In this document: positions 17,313 through 23,329 of the stretch, piece after piece
How positions within the stretch are numbered: position 1 is the first letter of the stretch
Layout of the letters: each line of letters begins with the position of its first letter
Virus record (IMG/VR): IMGVR_UViG_3300032797_000246
Location: 1-41,728 of that record
Source: a virus
DNA length: 41,728 nt
Reading direction: 5' to 3' (one strand)
Made by a program: the position numbers and the translations under genes
The notes under the pieces: model-generated
Told to the model about the DNA's origin: nothing
What the model saw: the letters and a program-made list of their open reading frames with translations, nothing else
The model's database searches: none

Positions 17313-17784
17313 TCAGCAACCGCTCCATCGGATCCTCTTCGGGTTTTTTCGGCACGGGGATGTCCAGCTTCCCCCTGGATGCGGGCGACAGCCCAAACTC
17401 GGTCATGAACGCCTTGAACGTGGCCCAGCACTGGCGCACCATCGTTGCCTCGGGCGTGGTCTGGGAGTTCTGGCCCTGGAGATACTGCTGCAGCGTGCGC
17501 CCATTCCGCAACATCGCCGCCCGGGCCGCCCGGTACAGACCATAGGCGTCGCAGAGTATCTCCAGCGATTGCAGGTCCAGCACGGTGAGGATCTGCTTCT
17601 CCACGAGCTCCCGTGTGATCCTCCGCCATATCCATTTGCCGAAGCCGTTCAGGTGCCGCGGCGGCTTCGGCACCTCGTTCACCAGTTTCGGCTTCGGCTC
17701 GCCCTTCTTGGCGCGGTGTTTGCGGAAGGTGCCATGGATGATCTTCAGTTGGGTTGGCTTTTGATTGTGTCCGCCCTTGCCCAC
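17302..17784 (-). CDS. terS: Terminase small subunit (P27 family)
   Basis: The 160-aa protein fits the P27 family: a basic Gly/Pro-rich N-terminus (GEPKPKLVNEVPKPPRHL), then WIWRRITRELVEKQILTVLD, a helical core with DAYGLYRAARAA and a C-terminal AFMTEFGLSPASRGKL. It recognises the phage DNA for packaging and hands it to TerL, whose gene overlaps its 3' end. An HNH gene lies just upstream, as in many HK97-type packaging modules, where HNH protein and terminase act together. Confidence 0.9.
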   Translation of the reverse strand: MGKGGHNQKPTQLKIIHGTFRKHRAKKGEPKPKLVNEVPKPPRHLNGFGKWIWRRITRELVEKQILTVLDLQSLEILCDAYGLYRAARAAMLRNGRTLQQYLQGQNSQTTPEATMVRQCWATFKAFMTEFGLSPASRGKLDIPVPKKPEEDPMERLLNEG

Positions 17785-17795
17785 CGGCTACCCCC

Positions 17796-18215
17796 TTATG
17801 CCTTTGATGGCCGAGCGCACGGAGCAGCCGTACCACGGTGCCGAAGATGCTTTTCCGAAAAAGAATGGGGGGTATTCCCGAACCCGCCGTCCTCTCTTGC
17901 CGTCTTTTCGTTGTGGCACGGCGCGCACATCGGCTGATGGTTCGCCGGATCCCAGAAGCTGCCGCCCTGGCTTACCGGCCTGATGTGATCCACCACCGTC
18001 GTCAGGCCGCTGCAGCGGATGAAGTTGACACAAAGGGGATGCTGTTTGATATAGCGCGTCCGATATGCCCGCCATTTAGGACCGTATCCTCGGCCCACGG
18101 CAGACGGCCGGCGTCGATCATAAGTCGGCGCCGGTCGATGAGCGGCGCAGTAGGACCCGGCTACAAGCTCAGGGCAGCCCGGCCACCTGCACGGTGAGGG
18201 CGCCTTATACGGCAT
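17796..18215 (-). CDS. HNH endonuclease of the packaging module
   Basis: The 139-aa protein has an N-terminal zinc-knuckle-like part (CRWPGCPELVAGSYCAAH) and an HNH core: LCVNFIRCSG, then VVDHIRPVSQGG with the DH pair, ANHQPMCAPCHNEKT and a final H/K. In HK97-type phages the HNH protein next to terS/terL is needed for specific cutting at cos. It lies 11 nt upstream of terS in the same direction, so this role is likely, and cos-type ends are an inference. Confidence 0.85.
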   Translation of the reverse strand: MPYKAPSPCRWPGCPELVAGSYCAAHRPAPTYDRRRPSAVGRGYGPKWRAYRTRYIKQHPLCVNFIRCSGLTTVVDHIRPVSQGGSFWDPANHQPMCAPCHNEKTAREDGGFGNTPHSFSEKHLRHRGTAAPCARPSKA

Positions 18216-18262
18216 TCGTTCTCCTTCCAGTTCGACGACCGATTAGTTGTTGATTCTGGTTT

Positions 18263-18442
18263 CTATGCCGGCGGCGCAGGGATTAGGCTCAAGATGAACT
18301 GCGCCACCCAGGTCGCTGCCGGAACAATGATGCTCCACAAAGGGATGTTCACGCCCAGTTCCTTGATGACCAACTCGCCTGCCGCAACTGCCAGCAGGAT
18401 CAGTTTGCCCACCCACTTCTGCCAGGTCCAATCCTTGAACAT
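18263..18442 (-). CDS. 59-aa membrane protein, first gene of the late operon
   Basis: The ATG at 18442 has a near-perfect ribosome site (GAGGAGG, six bases upstream). The product has two hydrophobic segments (KLILLAVAAGELVI and WSIIVPAATWVAQFILSLI) joined by a short polar loop, and it ends in a Pro/Ala tail. It lies just after the compound terminator, so it is the first gene of the late operon. Two short membrane helices are compatible with a holin or holin-like protein, but the distance from the lysin makes that uncertain. Confidence 0.65.
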   Translation of the reverse strand: MFKDWTWQKWVGKLILLAVAAGELVIKELGVNIPLWSIIVPAATWVAQFILSLIPAPPA

Positions 18443-18501
18443 GCGTTTCCTCCTCGCCCCTCAGGGCAAATAACCTGGCGATCATCCCGCACAAAAAGAA
18501 A

Positions 18502-18580
18502 GAGGCGCAGGGAAGATCGCCGACTCTCTGCATGCTCATGCGAGCATGTTTTTTGAGTCAGGCGACCGACCCCGCGCCTC
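18502..18580. terminator. Compound hairpin with T-runs on both strands
   Basis: Three nested stems are visible. The outer stem is GAGGCGCAGGG (18502-18512) with CCCCGCGCCTC (18570-18580), one G-T pair. The middle stem is TCGCCGACTC (18517-18526) with GAGTC-A-GGCGA (18555-18565), one bulge. The inner stem is CATGCTC (18531-18537) with GAGCATG (18542-18548), perfect. On the minus strand the outer stem is followed by TTTCTTTTT (18501-18493). On the plus strand the inner stem is followed by T6 (18549-18554). It separates the early operon from the late one and could stop transcription from either side. Confidence 0.72.
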
Positions 18581-18616
18581 CGGTTGTAAGGTCGGCGCAA
18601 AGCCAGTCGGCTACAA

Positions 18617-18790
18617 CTATTGCTTGGAATCTACATCATCCTGTCCATTTTTGTCAATAGGTCTTCGCTCGCGGTTCTTGATGTCGATACCTGTAAGTTT
18701 GCCTTGATGCACGATGAGCACGACCTCCCCGAATTCCACGAAAGCAAGTGCCTGTTCGATTCTGCGAATAGTCTCAGCCGTCAGTTTCAA
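18617..18790 (-). CDS. 57-aa DUF2292-like protein, TTG start
   Basis: The start is TTG at 18790, supported by a strong GGGAGGGGAC ribosome site. The sequence pattern (LTAETIRRIEQAL, then FGEVVLIVHQGKLTGIDI) matches the small DUF2292 family, with a helix followed by two beta-strands and a basic KNRERR. The function of that family is unknown to me. It is the last gene of the early operon, lying between GGCNN block 1 and the terminator. The C-terminal 15 residues are polar and probably disordered. Confidence 0.7.
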   Translation of the reverse strand: MKLTAETIRRIEQALAFVEFGEVVLIVHQGKLTGIDIKNRERRPIDKNGQDDVDSKQ

Positions 18791-18846
18791 GTCCCCTCCC
18801 TAAATGATGGCGGTTTCCGCTTGCGTCGGTTCACCGCCAATCTTTT

Positions 18847-18947
18847 ATGCCTTGCCTTGTCTTGCCCCGCCCAGCCGCGCCTTGCCTCGCCCGGCTTTGC
18901 CTTGCCGCGCCGGGCCCCGCCCTGCCCTGCCGCGCCAGGCCCTGGCC
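18847..18947 (-). repeat. GGCNN repeat block 1
   Basis: About 20 near-contiguous 5-bp units read GGCNN on the minus strand, with a few G-to-A or C-to-T changes. It fills the gap between the 91-aa gene and the DUF2292 gene, touching the stop codon on one side. Two similar blocks follow the same rule at the next two upstream junctions. It has no plausible coding frame of its own. Confidence 0.85.
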
Positions 18948-19223
18948 TTATGGTCTTTTCTTCAGTTCGGGTAATGACTTCGGGGCGGTTTCGCGCACAT
19001 AGCGCTCCCGGTCCTCTGGTTTAAGGAATCGCGCCGCACGCAGAATCTGATCTGTCAGCGCTCGCTTATTCTTAGTAGCCTCCTGCTTGATCCGAAAACC
19101 GAAGATCGCCTGTTTCATGAGCGCCTCTTGGCCATCCGTGAAACCGGCTTCTCCGGGCGCGATCTGAAGGAACTCCAGCGCCTTTTGATCTGCCAAGTCG
19201 ACTAATGTTTCTTCTGTCTGCAT
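18948..19223 (-). CDS. 91-aa protein of unknown function between repeat blocks
   Basis: The product is helical and charged (LVDLADQKALEFLQIAPGE, then KNKRALTDQILRAARFLKPEDRERYV). A GGAG ribosome site lies about seven bases before the ATG. It is the middle gene of a set in which a GGCNN block follows each stop codon: block 2 lies upstream and block 1 downstream. I do not recognise the family. The mix of Glu, Arg and Lys suggests a soluble protein, perhaps one that binds another protein or nucleic acid. Confidence 0.65.
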   Translation of the reverse strand: MQTEETLVDLADQKALEFLQIAPGEAGFTDGQEALMKQAIFGFRIKQEATKNKRALTDQILRAARFLKPEDRERYVRETAPKSLPELKKRP

Positions 19224-19256
19224 GTCTTTCTCCTTGTTCTAATTTTGGAAATAACT

Positions 19257-19367
19257 GCCATGCTCTGCCTCGCCTTGCCTCGCCTTGCCTTGCCTTGCCT
19301 TGCCAAACCAAACCAGGCTGTGCCCCGCCGCGCCCGGCTGGGCCCTGCCGCGCCCCGCCGCGTTCCG
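19257..19367 (-). repeat. GGCNN repeat block 2
   Basis: About 22 units of the 5-bp repeat, read GGCNN on the minus strand. The 3' part is the most regular of the three blocks (several consecutive GGCAA units at 19271-19304), and one unit pair has drifted to GGTTT. It lies between the 187-aa gene (stop at 19382) and the ribosome site of the 91-aa gene. Confidence 0.87.
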
Positions 19368-19381
19368 ATTTTTTATTGTCA

Positions 19382-19945
19382 TCACGCTGCCGCGATCTCT
19401 ACCGCGAATCTCCCATATCTCGGACGCCAGGTGCCTAGAGCGATTTGGATGCCTCCTATCGTGAACCAGTTAAAAAGCTTCGTCTCATCGATCAGGACGT
19501 TCTTCACCAGTATGATGTGAAACCGCAGCATCCACGGCAACCGAAGCACGGGCCGAGCCTTGATCTCCTGCTTGATAGACCTTGCGCCTTGCTTCGTGCG
19601 CCCGCCTGCGTATTTGAGATACATGCTCTCGTTTTCAAAGCCTTTGAAAATAATCGAGTCCTCGCCGCGCAGAAACGGAATGAAATCCTCCTCGACAAAC
19701 ACATGCGAATTGCCGATCCGTAGATACTCTTTGGCTTTCTTTCCCTCAAAGGCCTTGGCGCAACCGGCCGGATCCTCACCGAAAAGAAACGCCAAGATAT
19801 TCTCCCCCGGTAGGACGATTTCGTTTTTTGCCCCGAGATAGAGTTTCTGTTCCGGTGGACGTTTTTCTGTCGAATAGTCGATGAACTTGTCGAACATGAT
19901 GTCCGCCAACCCATCCAATTGAAGCAATAATTTCTTGATGTCCAT
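19382..19945 (-). CDS. 187-aa conserved-looking protein of unknown function
   Basis: I chose the ATG at 19945, which has GAGG upstream and opens MDIKKLLLQLDGLADIMFD. The protein has an N-terminal helix, then mixed alpha/beta sequence (EIVLPGENILAFLFGEDPAG; SHVFVEEDFIPFL), a basic mid-section (RTKQGARSIKQEIKAR) and a C-terminal hydrophobic part (WMLRFHIILVKN; FNWFTIGGIQIAL). No motif was recognised. It is flanked by GGCNN blocks 3 and 2 and belongs to the distal early operon. Confidence 0.65.
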   Translation of the reverse strand: MDIKKLLLQLDGLADIMFDKFIDYSTEKRPPEQKLYLGAKNEIVLPGENILAFLFGEDPAGCAKAFEGKKAKEYLRIGNSHVFVEEDFIPFLRGEDSIIFKGFENESMYLKYAGGRTKQGARSIKQEIKARPVLRLPWMLRFHIILVKNVLIDETKLFNWFTIGGIQIALGTWRPRYGRFAVEIAAA

Positions 19946-20050
19946 GTAATTTCCTCTTTGTCGGCATCCCATCATTTCGGCATAGGGTCAACGACCGCGC
20001 CGTTTTTGATTGGTTCATGCCCGCACGCTTTGATTCATGGAACTATTTAC

Positions 20051-20159
20051 CGTACCTTGCCCCGCCACGCCTTGCCGAGTCTCGCCTCGCCGGACCCCGC
20101 CGGGCCGGGCCAGGCCGTGCCAGGCCATGCCGGGTCATGCCACACCCCGCCCCGCCCCG
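20051..20159 (-). repeat. GGCNN repeat block 3
   Basis: About 22 units of GGCNN on the minus strand, with the two variable bases changing at nearly every unit (GG, AT, CC, CT, AC, GA, TC, AA). It lies between the 138-aa gene and the 187-aa gene. A GC-rich hairpin (GCCCGG with CCGGGC, 20167-20188) separates it from the upstream stop codon. Confidence 0.85.
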
Positions 20160-20197
20160 ATATATAGCCCGGCCACGGCCGACCGGGCGCCTCTTTC

Positions 20198-20614
20198 TCA
20201 GACTGGGAGGTTTCCGCCGGGCTCATCGGCGGGCTCAGTTGGTACGATACCTGCTCTATCAGGCCTCTCGATTGATTCGGTCGGTCCCTCCCGGGTCTTG
20301 GCCACGGCCCGGAGCCGGATAGGAGTTTTGCTATTACCGTCTTTCTTTTTCATCATTTCCTGTAGTGCCTCGGCCTGCCGGCGCTGATACTCTTCCCATC
20401 GCGGATGAATCGACGGCGCCGGCTCTCGCAGCATCGCCTCTGCCACAGCCAGTGAATGCGCCATAAAACGCAGCCGCACCTCGGCCTGGGTGATGAAGGT
20501 GTCCAATTCCTGGCCGTCCTGCATCTGCATCATCGCACGGTACTTATAGCCGCCACTTGCCTTGACCGCCAGGATCAACGCATCTACGCCACGCACAATC
20601 CGATTCTCTTGCAT
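20198..20614 (-). CDS. 138-aa protein of unknown function
   Basis: The N-terminal half is helical (MQENRIVRGVDALILAVKAS, then TFITQAEVRLRFMAHSLAVAEAML). The C-terminal half is proline-rich and charged and looks disordered. It starts 3 nt after the stop of the 46-aa gene. I do not recognise it. Its place between the resolvase genes and the GGCNN blocks gives no specific clue. Confidence 0.6.
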   Translation of the reverse strand: MQENRIVRGVDALILAVKASGGYKYRAMMQMQDGQELDTFITQAEVRLRFMAHSLAVAEAMLREPAPSIHPRWEEYQRRQAEALQEMMKKKDGNSKTPIRLRAVAKTREGPTESIERPDRAGIVPTEPADEPGGNLPV

Positions 20615-20617
20615 GAT

Positions 20618-20758
20618 TCAATTCCTCCATTCCCTCATGATATGCGGCAAATTGATGAGGAGTTCCATCGTCAACGCGAGACTATTCAACCGCCAAACCA
20701 GCGCATTCAATTCGGCTTGCATCTTGCGTTCTAAATCTTTTTTCTCCTGATCTATCAT
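20618..20758 (-). CDS. 46-aa helical protein
   Basis: The ORF starts with an ATGA overlap on the RusA stop codon and ends 3 nt before the next ATG. It reads as one amphipathic helix (QEKKDLERKMQAELNALVWRL) followed by a hydrophobic stretch (LALTMELLINLPHIM). The tight coupling on both sides argues that it is translated. Function unknown. Confidence 0.6.
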   Translation of the reverse strand: MIDQEKKDLERKMQAELNALVWRLNSLALTMELLINLPHIMREWRN

Positions 20759-21102
20759 TTCGTCTCCGTCACGAAAAACCCGATCCGATCCTCTGTCTCG
20801 TCCTTCATCCGATCTTCGCGGTACACACTGATCTGCCGGACCTGGCGGTCATTCGTCAACACGCCGGCAAGCTCGAGTGCATCAAGGCAAGGCTTGATGA
20901 TCGCGTCGCTATCTATCCGCGGGCCGAGCACCGCGAAGAGCCGCACCGAGACCGGCCCGGCGAAGTGCTCGAAATGCATCTTCAGCGTTCAGGCCAGCGA
21001 GTCCTTGAAGGCTCGATATTCCTCGCTCGCATGCCAAAGGCCAGCGCCTGGCTCAAGGCGCCGATTTGCGCTGACCGCGCGGCCTGACCAAAAGCAGATC
21101 AT
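20755..21102 (-). pseudogene. rusA: RusA-like Holliday junction resolvase with an in-frame TGA at codon 38
   Basis: From the ATG at 21102 (an ATGA overlap with the MmcB-like gene) the frame reads a RusA-like N-terminus (WSGRAVSANRR, then EEYRAFKDSLA), meets TGA at 20991-20989, and continues in the same frame with FAGPVSVRLF, IDSDAIIKPCLDALELAG and NDRQV. The acidic D-x-D, the Lys and the following Asp are the catalytic pattern of RusA. Read through, the product is 115 codons long, near the normal family length. The part after the TGA (ATG at 20979) has no visible ribosome site. This may be a nonsense mutation (TGG to TGA is one base), a sequencing error, or readthrough. RusA cuts Holliday junctions after recombination. 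Confidence 0.75.
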
Positions 21103-21572
21103 TGCATTTCCTTTGCTATTTGAACCCGCTTGAGTTCTTCAGAACGCCACATGAGCACGTACATAAAAACGCTTTGAGGGATGCCATGCCACCAGCGGCT
21201 TTGCGCACATTTTTTATAGCGAATGCCTTGGCCGGTTTTCGTCGTCCAGATCAGGCCAGCTTCTTCCGGCACTTCTTTCGGATCAATTAGGCCCCACGGA
21301 GTCACAAAGAAAAAAAGGTTGCAGTATTCCAGATAATTCATCCATTTCTGATCGCGCTGAAAGTCCGATCGGCTGATTTTCACCTCATAACCGATGATAG
21401 GCTTTACCCATGATTTCGGCATAACCCAAGCGTCAAGAATCGCCCTGCCCTCCCAAGGTCCGGTTTTGCAGTGAGGCACAAAGATATCGCGGGTGTGCTT
21501 CTTGGCGAGAATGTTGAGGATAGACTGCTCGGTAATTGCCGCTTCTCGCATTTCGATTTGTAGCTCACTCAT
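21099..21572 (-). CDS. MmcB-like PD-(D/E)XK DNA repair nuclease
   Basis: The 157-aa product starts MSELQIEM at 21572, in an ATGA overlap with the gene before it. Longer frames from 21866 overlap that gene and look like non-coding translation. Residues ILDAWVM (Asp47) and GYEVKISRSDF (Glu63, Lys65) form a PD-(D/E)XK core, followed by FFFVTPWGLI. This is the pattern of MmcB-family repair proteins. It sits upstream of the RusA gene, in a group of recombination and repair enzymes. The catalytic activity is inferred from the motif. Confidence 0.78.
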   Translation of the reverse strand: MSELQIEMREAAITEQSILNILAKKHTRDIFVPHCKTGPWEGRAILDAWVMPKSWVKPIIGYEVKISRSDFQRDQKWMNYLEYCNLFFFVTPWGLIDPKEVPEEAGLIWTTKTGQGIRYKKCAQSRWWHGIPQSVFMYVLMWRSEELKRVQIAKEMQ

Positions 21573-21937
21573 ACGATCCGCTCCAGCGCGAGCAGCTCTT
21601 CCATGCGCTCCGTGACCTGCTCGCGGTTCAGATCCTGGTGCAGATACTTCCAGGCGTAGAAGCCCGCCGCATAAGGGCGGAACCAAGCGGAGTGTTCGAA
21701 TACGAACGGTTGCTCCATCACGACCCGCGCCTGCACGGATAGATGGCAGCGCTGACAGAGAGCCGGCAGATTCCACCATCGGCAGTTGGCCGGATCGCCG
21801 TCGAGGTGGTGGACCGTCAATACTCGCCAACCCTTTCGCGAGTCGGATGCCCCGCAGCGTACACATTTCCAGTTGGCTGCAATCTTGATTTTGCGGGCGA
21901 TCTCAGGCCAGTCCAGCGGGTATCTGTTCATCTTCAA
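21569..21937 (-). CDS. HNH-like zinc protein
   Basis: The 122-aa protein has a zinc-finger/HNH arrangement: CVRCGASD (Cys25, Cys28), TVHHLDGDPANCRWWNLPALC and QRCHLSVQ. The HH pair followed by N and H matches the HNH fold. Unlike the other free-standing HNH genes, its composition matches its neighbours and both ends are ATGA overlaps, so it looks like a resident operon gene. It could be a phage repair or packaging nuclease. Confidence 0.75.
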   Translation of the reverse strand: MKMNRYPLDWPEIARKIKIAANWKCVRCGASDSRKGWRVLTVHHLDGDPANCRWWNLPALCQRCHLSVQARVVMEQPFVFEHSAWFRPYAAGFYAWKYLHQDLNREQVTERMEELLALERIV

Positions 21938-22824
21938 AACGGAATGTCCTCATCGTTATCCATGGCTATCTTCCTCTTGAGAACTGGGCATGATTCAAGG
22001 TGCAACCCCTCCCTTGCACCGCAGGTTGGGCAGATTTGTTTGATGGTTGCTGTTTTTTGCCGCGCCTCATTCAGATAACCATCGAATTTCGAGGACGCGA
22101 AAAGAGTAGCTGGACGGAGATAACGGATCATCTTCGGGTCGGTGAGCCATTGACTAGCTTTCGTATCAATGACGGCCTTGAAGTCATCGAACCGATAGCC
22201 TTCGTTCCATCGCGCCTTGATTAAGCGCTGAGTGTAATCAGTCTTCGGGTTGTAGTTAGTCTTGCATCGGGTATTGAGGTAATCGACGATTTCCTTGACT
22301 GGGGTTCGTTTCTCCTCTTGTTCCTGTTTCTGGATGAATGCGGCTGCTTCACCGTCGGGGGGCATTTTGCCGCCCGACAATGTATTATTCTTTCCGTTCT
22401 TTCCGTTCCGTTCCGTTCCGTTCCGTTCATTGGCGGAAGGGTGCGGCGTGGTCGCATCTTCCTGCGGTAATCCCGCACCTTCCTGCGGGATTATGTATTT
22501 TTCTATCCAACCGATAGATATAAGACGTGGCAAAACATCATTCCATAACTTGACTGGGAGCCTCGTGATCCTCGACAAACTCTCACTATCATGGGGTAAA
22601 CCACCATTCCGCAGGAGGGTGCCGCGCACGTCGCACCTTGATGCGACTTCCACCAAGGCACACCAAGCACCAAAATGCGCAGCACCATTCACATGATCAA
22701 CAAGATAAGTATATCCATCGCCGTCAAACTTATTTGGCATTGGGACCCAAGCCATTTTCTTGAGTTCTCGCGTTCGGTTGTTTTCGTAGTACTTAGCCCA
22801 ATTGGTGATTTTATAAGCTATCAT
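21934..22824 (-). CDS. Phage replication protein with a TIGR02220-like C-terminal domain
   Basis: I chose MIAYKITNW at 22824 (GAGG upstream), giving 296 aa. The N-terminal 120 residues look like a winged-helix replication-initiator region (DSESLSRITRLPVKLWNDVLPRL). A linker coded by a pentanucleotide repeat follows (about 133-145, rich in NGTER). The domain EIVDYLNTRCKTNYN ... FDDFKAVIDTKASQWL ... YLRPATLFASSKFDGYL matches the conserved C-terminus of many phage replication proteins. A Cys/His cluster (CPTCGAREGLHLESC) may bind zinc. It likely loads the helicase at the phage origin, which I could not locate. Confidence 0.8.
   Translation of the reverse strand: MIAYKITNWAKYYENNRTRELKKMAWVPMPNKFDGDGYTYLVDHVNGAAHFGAWCALVEVASRCDVRGTLLRNGGLPHDSESLSRITRLPVKLWNDVLPRLISIGWIEKYIIPQEGAGLPQEDATTPHPSANERNGTERNGKNGKNNTLSGGKMPPDGEAAAFIQKQEQEEKRTPVKEIVDYLNTRCKTNYNPKTDYTQRLIKARWNEGYRFDDFKAVIDTKASQWLTDPKMIRYLRPATLFASSKFDGYLNEARQKTATIKQICPTCGAREGLHLESCPVLKRKIAMDNDEDIPF
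22401..22428 (-). repeat. Perfect TTCCG pentanucleotide tract inside the replication gene
   Basis: Five perfect TTCCG units plus TTC lie at 22401-22428, preceded by an interrupted copy at 22392. On the coding strand they read CGGAA and code for a Glu-Arg-Asn-Gly-Thr linker. A change of one unit would shift the reading frame and cut the C-terminal domain off. Confidence 0.9.
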
Positions 22825-23302
22825 TGGTATGTCCTCGAATATCACCATAGTCGTGCAAATTCATCATGGTTCGCGGATCATAATTAGGGTTTTCAACATA
22901 AGGTCTTTTTAGAACATGTCTGATAATTTCCCCCTTCAGAAGTGTATCAAAAAGATCGGTGATATCTCTGATGGGAACATGTTGATTTTTATGGCATTCC
23001 TGACAAAGAACAATAAGATCATCAAGATTAAGATGTTCCCATCCGTGATGTTCATAACTTCTATGATGAACATTCAATCTTTCATTCGAACCGCATTGAG
23101 AACATTTGGGAATTTTTTCAAGAAGATAATCTCGAATAAAACTCCAATAAATCGTTCGAAGAAATGACTTATAAGACATCGCAACGAGTTGTTGAAAATC
23201 TGATTTCGTGAAAATATTCTGTAAGTAGAAAAAACGTCCTTGAATTGTAGTGACATGAATCAATAAAGATCGAATGACAGGATCATCTTTCTGCCTAGTC
23301 AA
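22811..23302 (-). CDS. Free-standing HNH endonuclease (homing type)
   Basis: The 163-aa product has the HNH pattern KCSQCGSNE, NVHHRSYEHHGWEHL and LIVLCQECHKNQH. Its DNA is much AT-richer than that on either side, as expected for a mobile homing gene. It lies between the methyltransferase and replication genes. The listed start is TTG, with no close ribosome site. An in-frame ATT twelve bases further upstream sits nine bases after GGGAGGGG and might be the true start. It overlaps the replication gene start by 14 nt. No intron is visible. Confidence 0.82.
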   Translation of the reverse strand: MTRQKDDPVIRSLLIHVTTIQGRFFYLQNIFTKSDFQQLVAMSYKSFLRTIYWSFIRDYLLEKIPKCSQCGSNERLNVHHRSYEHHGWEHLNLDDLIVLCQECHKNQHVPIRDITDLFDTLLKGEIIRHVLKRPYVENPNYDPRTMMNLHDYGDIRGHTNDSL

Positions 23303-23329
23303 ATAAGAAATCGTAGTTCCCCTCCCGAT

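Noticed and set aside
18243-18600. 98- and 66-codon minus-strand ORFs over the terminator region
   Set aside because: They read through the compound hairpin, have no ribosome sites and conflict with the 59-aa membrane gene, which has a strong one.
19072-19311. ORF across repeat block 2 coding a WQGKARQGEARRG-type peptide
   Set aside because: It arises from the 5-bp repeat read in any frame and runs out of frame through the 91-aa gene.
19257-19367. GGCNN block read as a CRISPR array
   Set aside because: Units are 5 bp with no 28-40 bp repeat/spacer pattern and no cas genes nearby.
21573-21866. N-terminal extension of the MmcB-like gene up to 21866
   Set aside because: The extension is an out-of-frame reading of the HNH-like gene, rich in Arg/Pro/Gly. 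The ATGA-coupled start at 21572 explains the domain.
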